This document shows, in pieces, positions 1-10,148 of a DNA stretch of 64,000 nt. The notes below the pieces were generated by a model that did no database searches, was not told the origin of the DNA, and was given only the letters and a program-made list of their open reading frames with translations. Positions within the stretch are counted from its first letter, which is position 1. Each line of letters starts with the position of its first letter. This DNA is from Corynebacterium accolens (GTDB taxonomy: Bacteria; Actinomycetota; Actinomycetes; Mycobacteriales; Mycobacteriaceae), in the NCBI RefSeq assembly GCF_023520795.1, contig NZ_CP046605.1, forward strand, positions 1 to 64,000, in the 5' to 3' direction. The position numbers and the translations under genes were made by a program.

Positions 1-1701
1 GTGACTGAACCACAAGCGAACCTAGAAGCTGTGTGGCGCGCGATCGTCGATGATCTGCTCGCGCAATCCGAACAGCCCAACTCTGAGGTCCCGAGCTTTT
101 CGCATACGCAACGCCTCTACCTGCAGTTGGTTCGCCCGATCATGATGGTGGAAGGCTACACGCTTGTCGCAGCAGAAAATGTCAACGCCAAAGAAGTTGT
201 AGAAAATGAACTCGGCGGATACATCTCCAAGGCCCTTACCCGCCACCTTGGTCGCCCGTGTTCTTTCGCCGTCACCTTGGCTACCCCACAGGAGCCACAA
301 CCGCCGGCTAACCCGTCGAATTCGGGGCCGGCACTGGGAGGGGCATCGGCAAGCACGCAGACCCCTTCCTCCCAACCCAACCCGCAGGCGCAGCACATGC
401 CACCGGCGCAGACCGATTCTTCCTCTGCGCACAATTACGTCTCTCGCCCCCAGCAAACGGATGCAGCAGCAGCCCGCGGAAACAACAACTCCACCGCAGG
501 TCAGACCCCGCCTAATTGGCGCTCCAGCCATGCCCCGGCAAGCCTGGATGAATTGGCGGAGCACTACACCAGCCAGCAGGACTATAACCGCCAGCAACCA
601 GAATTTGGCGGGTCTGCGAATGCCGCGCGCATTCCCCGGGAGGCCCCAGCGCACGATCCCAACCGGGAAACCTCGCTAAACCCGAAGCACACTTTTGAAA
701 GCTTCGTCATCGGTTCTTCGAATCGTTTTGCCAATGGCGCGGCAGTAGCGGTGGCGGAAAATCCCGCCCGCGCCTATAACCCGCTATTTATCTGGGGCGG
801 TTCTGGACTGGGCAAAACGCACCTTTTGCATGCCGCCGGCAACTACGCACAGGTGCTACACCCAGGGTTGCGCGTGAAATACGTGTCCTCGGAAGAATTT
901 ACGAATGACTATATTAATTCCTTGCGCGATGACCGCCAGGAATCCTTCAAGCGGCGCTACCGCAACCTCGATATTTTGATGGTGGATGACATCCAGTTCT
1001 TAGAGGGCAAGGAATCCACGCAGGAGGAGTTCTTCCACACCTTCAATGCGCTGCACCAGGCCAATAAACAGATCATTTTGTCCTCGGACCGGCCGCCAAA
1101 ACAGCTCACCACGCTGGAAGACCGCCTGCGCACCCGCTTTGAGGGCGGGTTGATTACGGATATTCAACCGCCTGACCTGGAAACCCGCATCGCTATTTTG
1201 ATGAAGAAGGCCGCCGCCGATGGCACTGAGGTGGACCGCTCCGTACTGGAGCTCATCGCCTCGCGCTTCGAGTCTTCCATCCGCGAGCTCGAGGGCGCGC
1301 TCATTCGCGTATCCGCGTACTCCTCCCTGGTCAATGAGCCGATCAACGTGGAAATGGCAGAAATTGCGTTGCGCGATCTCGCGCCGGATTCTGCTGACAG
1401 GCAAATTACCGCGGCCTCCATCATGGAGGTCACCGCGGAATACTTCGATATTGATGTAGAAACTCTGCGCGGTGCCGGCAAGAAGCGCGCGGTGGCCCAC
1501 GCCCGCCAGCTGGCGATGTACCTCTGCCGCGAATTGACCGAGCTATCGCTGCCCAAGATTGGCGAGCAATTCGGCGGCAAGGACCACACCACGGTGATCT
1601 ACGCCGATCGCAAGATCCGCAAAGAGATGACTGAAAAGCGCAATACCTACGACGAGATCCAGTCCCTGACCCAGCGCATCAAGAATCGCGGTCGCGCCTA
1701 G
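1..1701 (+). CDS. dnaA: Chromosomal replication initiator DnaA
   Basis: Binds 9-bp DnaA boxes at oriC, melts the adjacent AT-rich DNA and recruits the replicative helicase. The 566-residue protein has the four-domain plan: N-terminal domain I (about 1-90), a long Pro/Gln/Ser/Ala-rich linker (about 95-225, typical of corynebacteria), the AAA+ core with Walker [10 protein letters not shown] near residue 266 and Walker [11 protein letters not shown], and C-terminal DNA-binding domain IV with the signature [14 protein letters not shown] near 525. It starts with GTG at base 1, so its promoter lies outside the window. It is followed by a hairpin terminator and oriC. Identification is certain. Confidence 0.99.
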   Translation: MTEPQANLEAVWRAIVDDLLAQSEQPNSEVPSFSHTQRLYLQLVRPIMMVEGYTLVAAENVNAKEVVENELGGYISKALTRHLGRPCSFAVTLATPQEPQPPANPSNSGPALGGASASTQTPSSQPNPQAQHMPPAQTDSSSAHNYVSRPQQTDAAAARGNNNSTAGQTPPNWRSSHAPASLDELAEHYTSQQDYNRQQPEFGGSANAARIPREAPAHDPNRETSLNPKHTFESFVIGSSNRFANGAAVAVAENPARAYNPLFIWGGSGLGKTHLLHAAGNYAQVLHPGLRVKYVSSEEFTNDYINSLRDDRQESFKRRYRNLDILMVDDIQFLEGKESTQEEFFHTFNALHQANKQIILSSDRPPKQLTTLEDRLRTRFEGGLITDIQPPDLETRIAILMKKAAADGTEVDRSVLELIASRFESSIRELEGALIRVSAYSSLVNEPINVEMAEIALRDLAPDSADRQITAASIMEVTAEYFDIDVETLRGAGKKRAVAHARQLAMYLCRELTELSLPKIGEQFGGKDHTTVIYADRKIRKEMTEKRNTYDEIQSLTQRIKNRGRA

Positions 1702-1720
1702 ATCAAACGAACCACCCGGT

Positions 1721-1757
1721 GGCGTCTTCCTTAAATAACAGGAAGGCGCCATTTTTG
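1721..1757 (+). terminator. Rho-independent terminator of dnaA
   Basis: An 11-bp stem (GGCGTCTTCCT paired with AGGAAGGCGCC, one G-T pair) with an AT-rich loop is followed by a run of T. It sits 20 bases after the dnaA stop and separates dnaA from oriC. Confidence 0.85.
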
Positions 1758-1841
1758 TAAGCAGGCGCCGCGCTTGCCGATGCCCCCACCTTCCACCGCC
1801 GCCTACCAGCGGTTATGTCCCTGCAAAGACCGCATAAACAG

Positions 1842-2160
1842 CTATCCACAGAGTTATCCACACCTGTGTAATTTCATGTATGTAATTTGTAGATTTTGCT
1901 CACAGTTTTAAATTCCACAGGCCCTATCCAGCACAGACGCTCCTGTGATCAGCACTGTGTGCAGATCCGTGGAAAACTAGTGCAGGCTGTGGATAAAACG
2001 ATGACCCGCTTATTTATCCACACTCCGGGCCAATTGATCACAGCAAGATCACAAGAATTGGCACACCCCGAATCGCCGCGCTGAACTTGTCATTTACCCC
2101 GTTGATCACAGATCCCACAGCGCTTATTACTACTACTAAATTATTTCTCTGATCTTGTAA
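1842..2160. other. oriC: Chromosomal replication origin oriC
   Basis: The 618-base gap between dnaA and dnaN contains no credible gene. It holds perfect DnaA boxes (TTATCCACA) at 1854-1862 and 2014-2022, one in reverse orientation at 1988-1996, and a one-mismatch box at 1842-1850. A 7-mer GATCACA occurs at 2036, 2047 and 2104 and inverted at 1944. An imperfect inverted repeat CCAATT...AATTGG spans 2030-2061. An AT-rich stretch at about 2120-2160 contains CTACTACTA, whose complement TAGTAGTAG resembles a DnaA-trio, and is the likely unwinding element. Placement between dnaA and dnaN is the standard actinobacterial position. Confidence 0.93.
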
Positions 2161-2319
2161 GTAGAAAGGGGATGTGTGAAATTGTGCCCGGTCCCGAGCG
2201 CGCGGCGCTGGCTCGGACGGGCGGAGGGAAAATTACAAGGTTCACCGGATGCGGTAAGTTGGAAGCCAGCTTTTGAAAGTTACACATTCCTACCCCGCCA
2301 AAGAGGAGCTCTTCGCACC

Positions 2320-3501
2320 ATGGATGAAGCCGTGTCATTTCGCGTTGCCAAAGATGACCTTGCCAACGCCGTAGCGTGGGTTGCCCGCAGCCTGCCTTCC
2401 AAGGTCACTCAGCCGGTACTGCGCGCAATGCTCATCACCGCTGATGACAACGGCTTAGAGTTCACCGGCTTTGATTACGAGGTTTCTACCAAGGTGCGCA
2501 TCGCCGGCATGGTGGATGAGCCCGGCCAGATCGCCGTTGCCGGTAAATTGCTTTCCGATATCGTGGCTACCTTGCCCAATAAGGAAGTTGAGATCTCCCA
2601 GGTAGATTCCAAGGCTTTGGTTACTTGTGGGTCCTCCCGCTTCGAGCTACCGCTCATCCCGCTCGATGATTACCCGCAATTGCCAGTCCTGCCTGAGGTC
2701 ACCGGCACGATCCAACCGCAGCTCTTCGCAGAGGCCATCCAGCAGGTGGCGGCCGCAGCCGGCAAGGATGACACCTTGCCCATGCTCACTGGCGTGCACA
2801 TGGATATCCACGGCAAGGATATTGAGATGACGGCAACGGACCGCTTCCGTTTGGCCATGCGCACCCTGGAGTGGGAGCCGGCCGCTGAGGATGTAGAAGC
2901 AAAGCTCCTGGTCCCGGCAAAGACCTTGCAAGATACCGGCCGCAGCCTGGATCCGCATTTGAATATTCCCATCGAGATCGCGGTGGGTTCCGGGGATAAT
3001 ATCGGCGCCGATGGCCTATTTGGCCTGCACGCGGATAACCGAGAAACCACTACGCGCATGCTGGATGCGGATTTCCCAAACGTCCAGCCCCTGCTTCCGA
3101 AGTCGCACACGAATATTGCCTCCGTTGAGGTAGCGCCGCTGCAAGAGGCCATTCGCCGCGTTTCCCTGCTGACGGACCGCAATGCGCAGATCCGCATGGA
3201 ATTTGCCGATGGCCAGGTCACCCTGTCCGCCGGCGCCGATGCCGGTAATGCCACCGAGACGCTGCCGTGCGCGTTCCATGGCCGCGATGAATTCCTCATC
3301 GCCTTCAACCCGGGCTATTTGAAGGACGGCCTGGCGGTCATCAACACCGATCGCGTGGTCTTCGGGTTTACGGAGCCTTCCCGCCCCGCCATCATGATCC
3401 CGGAGCCAGAGGAACTGCCGGAAGCGGATGAGGATGGCAATTTCCCCACGCCGCAGACCAACTTCACCTACCTCTTAATGCCGGTTCGCCTGCCAGGTTA
3501 A
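2320..3501 (+). CDS. dnaN: DNA polymerase III beta subunit (sliding clamp)
   Basis: Forms the dimeric ring that tethers DNA polymerase III to DNA. The reading frame is open from 2176, but I place the start at the ATG at 2320. It has an AGGAG Shine-Dalgarno at 2303-2307 and gives [18 protein letters not shown], the expected N-terminus of a 393-residue clamp, while the upstream extension is basic and oriC-derived. The acidic, three-repeat beta-clamp architecture runs to the C-terminal [10 protein letters not shown], a conserved clamp terminus. The stop codon overlaps the recF ATG by one base, so the two are translationally coupled. Confidence 0.98.
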   Translation: MDEAVSFRVAKDDLANAVAWVARSLPSKVTQPVLRAMLITADDNGLEFTGFDYEVSTKVRIAGMVDEPGQIAVAGKLLSDIVATLPNKEVEISQVDSKALVTCGSSRFELPLIPLDDYPQLPVLPEVTGTIQPQLFAEAIQQVAAAAGKDDTLPMLTGVHMDIHGKDIEMTATDRFRLAMRTLEWEPAAEDVEAKLLVPAKTLQDTGRSLDPHLNIPIEIAVGSGDNIGADGLFGLHADNRETTTRMLDADFPNVQPLLPKSHTNIASVEVAPLQEAIRRVSLLTDRNAQIRMEFADGQVTLSAGADAGNATETLPCAFHGRDEFLIAFNPGYLKDGLAVINTDRVVFGFTEPSRPAIMIPEPEELPEADEDGNFPTPQTNFTYLLMPVRLPG

Positions 3502-4691
3502 TGTTTATACGGGATCTCGATGTTCGGGATTTTCGCTCATGGCCCGAACTAAAGCTTGAGCTGGGCCCAGGGATTACTCTGTTTGTGGGCCGCAATGGCT
3601 TTGGCAAGACCAATATCGTGGAAGCCGTGGGCTATACCGCCCACCTGTCTTCCCACCGCGTCTCCCATGATTCGCCGCTGGTGCGCCAGGGCGCGCAGAG
3701 CGCGCGGGTGTCCCTTACTGCCGTCAACCAGGGGCGCGAATTAACCACTCACCTGCTGATACAACCCCATGCCGCCAACCAGGCGCAGATTAACCGCACC
3801 AGGCTGCGCAGCCCGCGCGAGCTACTCGGCGTGGTGAAAACGGTACTGTTTTCTCCTGAGGATTTGGCCTTGGTGCGCGGTGAGCCCGCGGGGCGCCGCG
3901 CGTATCTCGATAGCATCATTGCCTCGCGCACCCCGCGCCTAGCTGGGGTTAAGGCGGATTATGACAAGGTATTAAAGCAGCGCAATGCGTTGTTGAAGTC
4001 GGCATCGGCAAGCTTGCGGCGCGGCTATGGCGATAGCGACGGCGCCTCGGCGCTGTCCACGCTGGATACGTGGGATGCCCAGCTCGCACGCTTAGGCGCA
4101 CAGGTTATTGCGGCGCGCCTTGCGCTTGTCGATGCCCTCTTGGACCACATTCCCGCCGCCTATGCCGGCCTCGCACCGGAGTCGAGGCCTGCGCACGTGG
4201 AGTATAAATCCACCATTGATACCTCTGACCGCGAGGTGCTGGAGGCCGTCATGCTGACCGAGCTGGCCTCTGCCCGGCAGCGCGAGATCGAGCGCGGCAT
4301 CTCTCTGGTGGGCCCGCACCGCGATGATCTCGTGCTCCACCTGGGGGATCAGCCGGCCAAGGGTTTTGCCAGCCACGGCGAAACCTGGTCTTATGCCATC
4401 GCCCTGCGCTTGGCGGAGTTTGAGCTCCTGCGCGAAGAAGGGGGATCAGATCCGGTCCTCATCTTGGATGACGTCTTTGCCGAGCTCGATGCCAAGCGCC
4501 GCACCCAGCTGGTTCACCTCGCCGCCACGGCAGAACAGGTGCTTATCACCGCCGCGGTGGATGAGGATTTACCGGATAACCTGGAGCCCATCGTGCGTTA
4601 CCGGGTAGGAGTGGAAGATACGGACCAGGGGCGCATTTCCACCCTGCACACGGAAGCAACAGCAGGAGAGGCTAGCGAGGAAGAAGCATGA
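3501..4691 (+). CDS. recF: DNA replication and repair protein RecF
   Basis: SMC-like ATPase that helps load RecA at single-strand gaps. The 396-residue protein shows Walker [10 protein letters not shown] near residues 31-39, the RecF/ABC signature region ending [14 protein letters not shown], and Walker [12 protein letters not shown] followed by the D-loop. It overlaps dnaN by one base at the 5' end and the next gene by four bases at the 3' end (ATGA), so it lies inside the dnaN-recF-dciA operon. It contains one copy of the CATCGGCAAGC 11-mer at 4003. Confidence 0.97.
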   Translation: MFIRDLDVRDFRSWPELKLELGPGITLFVGRNGFGKTNIVEAVGYTAHLSSHRVSHDSPLVRQGAQSARVSLTAVNQGRELTTHLLIQPHAANQAQINRTRLRSPRELLGVVKTVLFSPEDLALVRGEPAGRRAYLDSIIASRTPRLAGVKADYDKVLKQRNALLKSASASLRRGYGDSDGASALSTLDTWDAQLARLGAQVIAARLALVDALLDHIPAAYAGLAPESRPAHVEYKSTIDTSDREVLEAVMLTELASARQREIERGISLVGPHRDDLVLHLGDQPAKGFASHGETWSYAIALRLAEFELLREEGGSDPVLILDDVFAELDAKRRTQLVHLAATAEQVLITAAVDEDLPDNLEPIVRYRVGVEDTDQGRISTLHTEATAGEASEEEA

Positions 4692-5257
4692 GTGAGGAAG
4701 AAGGGGACACCGGCACGCAGCGCACGGATCCCGTTACCCAATACTTCCGGTTGGTGCGCTCTACCTCGAAGAATCCGCCAAAGCTTACGCGCCCAGTGCC
4801 GAAGATGCCGGTGCCCTCCTTGGCGGATGCCCAACAGCAGAACTATCGCGGCTACCAGGTGGGCAGGCCTACCGGCGCCGATGGCAGGAGGCCGCGGCGA
4901 AAGATTGATGTGCCGAGCCTGGGCGCACAGATTAAAAAGGAGATTTCCCACCGCGGCTGGGAGCATGAATTAGCGCACGGCTGGGTGATGGGGAATTGGG
5001 AAAGCCTGGTGGGCGAGCGCATTGCCGCCCATACGCAGCCGCAAAAAATCAAGGACAAGATCGTCTACATTTCCTGCGATAACTCCACTTGGGCCACGGA
5101 ACTGCGCTACCTGCAGCGGGAAATCCTGCGCAAAATTGCGGACCGGCTCGGCCCCGATGTCATCGCTGAACTGCGGATCCATGGCCCGCGGCAGCAGCGC
5201 AATTACGAGGGTCGGCAGTGGGTGAAACCGCAGGGATCGCAAGATACCTACGGCTGA
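4688..5257 (+). CDS. dciA: DciA-family protein (DUF721), predicted helicase operator
   Basis: DUF721/DciA proteins are the ancestral partner of the replicative helicase DnaB in bacteria that lack DnaC/DnaI; the mycobacterial homologue sits at the same place between recF and gyrB. This 189-residue protein has a charged, disordered N-terminus (about 1-75) and the C-terminal DUF721 domain (about 80-175), visible as [22 protein letters not shown] followed by [18 protein letters not shown]. It starts within the recF stop (4-base overlap). The family assignment is from position and motif; biochemical role is inferred from homologues. Confidence 0.9.
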   Translation: MSEEEGDTGTQRTDPVTQYFRLVRSTSKNPPKLTRPVPKMPVPSLADAQQQNYRGYQVGRPTGADGRRPRRKIDVPSLGAQIKKEISHRGWEHELAHGWVMGNWESLVGERIAAHTQPQKIKDKIVYISCDNSTWATELRYLQREILRKIADRLGPDVIAELRIHGPRQQRNYEGRQWVKPQGSQDTYG

Positions 5258-5372
5258 TAAGTGGCTGATAGGCGCAGGTTAGCTCTGCCGTTTAAAAGAT
5301 AAATAACCACAGAGCGCGCCACATAGCTACCTCTGGCCGGTGTGGGGTGTCATTCAGTAGGGGGTATGCGTG

Positions 5373-5378
5373 TAGAAT
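5373..5378 (+). promoter_or_regulatory. Probable gyrB promoter -10 element
   Basis: TAGAAT preceded by TGTG lies 47 bases upstream of the gyrB start in an otherwise gene-free 168-base gap. No clear -35 is seen at the matching distance, so it may act as an extended -10. A GGAG ribosome site at 5411-5414 precedes gyrB. Confidence 0.45.
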
Positions 5379-5404
5379 AGTGAAAGTCTTAGAATTAGCT
5401 ATAG

Positions 5405-7495
<2,091 letters not shown>

Positions 7496-7535
7496 ACCGC
7501 TGGCCTAGCCTTGTGGGTGCAGTGGCTAGAGCAAT

Positions 7536-7572
7536 AGAGCCCACCGTGAATAATTCCACGGTGGGCTCTAAC
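7536..7572. terminator. Bidirectional terminator between gyrB and the MFS gene
   Basis: A perfect 13-bp stem (AGAGCCCACCGTG with CACGGTGGGCTCT) around a short AT loop sits between two convergent genes and can serve both. Confidence 0.85.
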
Positions 7573-7585
7573 TATGGGGAGAGGT

Positions 7586-9085
7586 TTAGCTGCGAGAAGA
7601 GCGTTGATCAGCAAACCCAAAGCTCAAGGACACCAGACAGACGGCGATGATGACGCCAAAGCCGGTCATGATGGATACGGGCCAATCTCCGGAGGTGCTT
7701 TGGAGCATGGCAAAGACGATGGCGGTAATGACGGCTAGGCCAATGGCGGTGCCGATGCGCTGGCCGGTTTGCAGGACCGCGCCGGAGGAACCGGCGTAGT
7801 TGTCTGGTACCTGCGCCAAGGTCAGGGTTTGGTTAGGCGAGACCACGGCACCCTGGCCAAGCCCGATAAATGCCAAGGAGAGGATGAGCCACCATTCGTT
7901 CATTCCCCAATGCGTGGTGCCCCAAATAAAGACGACGGTTGTGAAGAGGCCGAAGATAGTGGTCAGCATGCCGATGATGACCACTATGCGCCCGTACCGC
8001 GAGATCTTGCGGCCCGCGATGGTAGCGGTAATGGAGTTGAGGAGCGCGGACGGAATACCCACCGAGCCGGCTGCCAGGGCGGAGTAGCCCAGTCCATTTT
8101 GGAAGTACAACGCAACGAGCACCCAGATGCTGGTAATGCCCATAAACCACAACGTGGCGATGATGGTGCCATTGCGGAAGCTCGAGGTGGCAAAGATATT
8201 GAGATCCACCATCGGCGGGTGGCCGGTGGCCTTGTGGTGGCGCTCCCACAGCACCCACACGCCAATGAGCACGGCACCTGCCAGAAGCAGCCACCACACG
8301 GCCGGGGACCCCGTGGAGTCCATGAAGGGAAAGAGGATACACCAGACCGCGGCACCAAGGATGAGCGCGCCGATGGGATCCAGGGTGGCCAGCGCCTTGA
8401 AGATGCCCAGCTTATTGCCCGCGGCATCGCGGACGCGGGAAAACAGCGGGCGTGGGAACCACATGAGGCCCAGGATGATGGCCAGCAGGCCGATCGGGGC
8501 ATTGACCAACATGGTCAGCCGCCACCCGTGATCAGGGCCGCCGATCTTGATGAGGAAGCCACCCAGTACCGGGCCGATAGCCACCGCGATTCCCACGGTG
8601 GCGCCAAAGTATCCAAAGGCGCGGCCGCGCTCTTCCCCGCGGAAGTATTGCTGAATCATTCCCACTCCCTGAGGGTTCAGCAATCCGGCGCCAACACCCT
8701 GCACAAAACGCGCGATATTCAGAGAATGCGCATTCGGCGCGAAACCCGCGACGGCGGCGCTGATGGTGTAGACGGCGATGCCGAGGAGGAAGATGCCCCC
8801 GCGTCCCACGAGATCGCCGGCGCGCCCGGCGGCGACGAGGACCACGCCGAAGGTAAGCGCATAACCAGACAGCACCCATTGCACATCCGAATCCGTGGCA
8901 CCAAGCCCAGACTGAATCGACGGCAGCGCCACGTTCACGATGGACACGCTAATTAGTGACATGAACACCGTGACCAGCACAATAATAAGAACCCGCCAGC
9001 GGGCGGGGTCTTGGCCGGCGGGGTAGTCGGTACGGTTTGCTTCTGATGCCGACGATTTATGATGCGGGGAATAATTCACTTCCAC
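7586..9085 (-). CDS. MFS transporter, DHA2 (14-helix) drug:proton antiporter type
   Basis: Integral membrane exporter of 499 residues, the size of 14-helix DHA2 transporters. Residues 1-28 are cytosolic. Helix 1 begins at VLIIVLVTVFMSLISVSIVNVALPSI, followed by the family pattern WVLSGYALTFGVVLVAAGRAGDLVGRG (motif A region) and the antiporter motif C GATVGIAVAIGPVLGGFLI. The substrate cannot be read from sequence; EmrB/LfrA-like exporters are the nearest class. It is transcribed alone, convergent with gyrB. Confidence 0.9.
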   Translation of the reverse strand: MEVNYSPHHKSSASEANRTDYPAGQDPARWRVLIIVLVTVFMSLISVSIVNVALPSIQSGLGATDSDVQWVLSGYALTFGVVLVAAGRAGDLVGRGGIFLLGIAVYTISAAVAGFAPNAHSLNIARFVQGVGAGLLNPQGVGMIQQYFRGEERGRAFGYFGATVGIAVAIGPVLGGFLIKIGGPDHGWRLTMLVNAPIGLLAIILGLMWFPRPLFSRVRDAAGNKLGIFKALATLDPIGALILGAAVWCILFPFMDSTGSPAVWWLLLAGAVLIGVWVLWERHHKATGHPPMVDLNIFATSSFRNGTIIATLWFMGITSIWVLVALYFQNGLGYSALAAGSVGIPSALLNSITATIAGRKISRYGRIVVIIGMLTTIFGLFTTVVFIWGTTHWGMNEWWLILSLAFIGLGQGAVVSPNQTLTLAQVPDNYAGSSGAVLQTGQRIGTAIGLAVITAIVFAMLQSTSGDWPVSIMTGFGVIIAVCLVSLSFGFADQRSSRS

Positions 9086-9145
9086 ACTTATACTCCGCAG
9101 TCCAGAAAACCTTCAACCGCAGGAAAACCGGTGGAAACTATTTAT

Positions 9146-9583
9146 TTACATGTGCTTTTGTACTATGCGGCCGAATGCAGGAACTTCCGGGCTTAAGATC
9201 TTGGTGGCCTTGCCGCGCAGGGAATTATAGGGTTTGCGCAGTGCGGCGGAGTTCACCTTTTCTACGTGCTTATCTGCGATATTCATAATTTCATCGCTGA
9301 CCTCTTCTTGCCGCGGTTCAAGGAAGGCGCCGAAATCATCCTTCCCGCTTTCCGCAAAGTCCTGCCACCGCGGATCCAGGGCATCGAGGACATCCGGCAA
9401 GATCCGTTCCAGCGCCTTGGGGACGACGTTGGCATCGGCTTTTTTGGCGGCGGCCAATCCGCCTTTAATGGCCATGCCAGAAATGCCGGATTGGGCGGAG
9501 GCGACTTTTTCAATGAGATCCCCGCACTCGGCGATGAACTCGGTGCGGGTGGATCCATGCATCAAGGTAGAAAGGTGAGACAT
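9146..9583 (-). CDS. DUF6918 family protein
   Basis: A 145-residue soluble, helix-rich protein with no signal peptide or membrane segment. The pattern of LxxxMHGxxR at the N-terminus, a central SGISGMAIKGGLAAAKK and the C-terminal YNSLRGKATKI resembles the actinobacterial DUF6918 family; function is unknown. It lies between the MFS gene and the toxin-antitoxin pair on the same strand but 11 bases from the toxin stop, so it may be co-transcribed with the pair. Confidence 0.7.
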   Translation of the reverse strand: MSHLSTLMHGSTRTEFIAECGDLIEKVASAQSGISGMAIKGGLAAAKKADANVVPKALERILPDVLDALDPRWQDFAESGKDDFGAFLEPRQEEVSDEIMNIADKHVEKVNSAALRKPYNSLRGKATKILSPEVPAFGRIVQKHM

Positions 9584-9594
9584 GGTGCCATACT

Positions 9595-9852
9595 TTACGC
9601 GAATTTAGTGGCCATATAGACGCGGGCGCAGTACTGCGCGAAGGTCTGATTTCCAGCGTTTAACGCTGGCACCGTTTCCAAAACCTCCGCCATGGCTCGA
9701 GCGGCCTGCCGCTCATCGCCGTGAATGGCTATGCCCTCCAGGCGCGCGGTGCTGGCAGCCGCAGCGGCCACCAAGGCGGAATAGTTGATGATGCGGAGAT
9801 TAAAGCGGGCGCAAAACTCTTGGGCCACTAGGTACAGCTGTTCGGGGCTCAA
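9595..9852 (-). CDS. Doc/Fic-like toxin of a type II TA pair, degenerate catalytic motif
   Basis: An 85-residue protein starting at TTG 9852, whose codon overlaps the antitoxin stop (TTGA), the normal coupling in TA operons. The fold pattern (LSPEQLYLVAQEF, a variable middle, then an Ala-rich helix) follows Doc toxins. Where Doc/Fic proteins carry HxFx(D/N)(G/A)NKR, this one reads PALNAGNQT. The G-N is retained but the catalytic His is Pro and the Lys-Arg pair is Gln-Thr. It may be inactive, or a divergent corynebacterial family with altered chemistry. A longer frame exists to 10086 but is the shadow of the antitoxin. Confidence 0.6.
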   Translation of the reverse strand: MSPEQLYLVAQEFCARFNLRIINYSALVAAAAASTARLEGIAIHGDERQAARAMAEVLETVPALNAGNQTFAQYCARVYMATKFA

Positions 9853-10064
9853 GACTGGGTCTTCCGCGCCCTGCGGATTTCGGCTTCTAGGTCCGCGCGA
9901 CCGGGGAGGAGATCGCGGGCGGTGGCTTGCACGTGGGCATCGGCAAGCGTGCGCGAGGCCGCCGCCACGATGGCACGCACCACCGCCTCGTGCTTGGAGG
10001 TGCCTTGCGCGGAGGCCAAGAGGGTAAGGGCGTGATCTTGTTCTGCGGTAAGCCGCAATGTCAT
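9849..10064 (-). CDS. Ribbon-helix-helix antitoxin
   Basis: A 71-residue protein starting MTLRLTAEQDHALTLLA, a beta-strand followed by two helices as in CopG/RHH antitoxins, with a charged C-terminal tail (ARDLLPGRADLEAEIRRARKTQ) suited to wrap the toxin. The start at 10064 is preferred. Upstream in-frame codons to 10097 run through two exact 11-bp repeats that look like the operator. The stop overlaps the toxin start. It carries a CATCGGCAAGC 11-mer at 9938. The gene pair is inferred to be autoregulated. Confidence 0.7.
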   Translation of the reverse strand: MTLRLTAEQDHALTLLASAQGTSKHEAVVRAIVAAASRTLADAHVQATARDLLPGRADLEAEIRRARKTQS

Positions 10065-10075
10065 TGCCATGCCCC

Positions 10076-10097
10076 AGTGATACCACAGTGATACCAC
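10076..10097 (-). promoter_or_regulatory. Tandem 11-bp operator of the TA operon
   Basis: AGTGATACCAC is repeated exactly and head to tail (10076-10086 and 10087-10097), one DNA helical turn apart, directly upstream of the antitoxin start. RHH antitoxins typically bind such tandem short repeats cooperatively. The site also sits in the gap to the divergent gyrA. Confidence 0.6.
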
Positions 10098-10148
10098 CGG
10101 TGCGGCAAATAAGGCCGATAAAGCCCGGAGAAGGTAGAATTTGGCCTT

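Noticed and set aside
2176-2319. 48-codon upstream extension of dnaN
   Set aside because: Basic, low-quality sequence from the origin region; ATG 2320 has a Shine-Dalgarno and the conserved N-terminus.
9853-10086. N-terminal extension of the Doc-like frame
   Set aside because: Arg/Gly/Pro-rich sequence antisense-free but out of frame over the antitoxin; the TTG overlapping the antitoxin stop is the sensible start.
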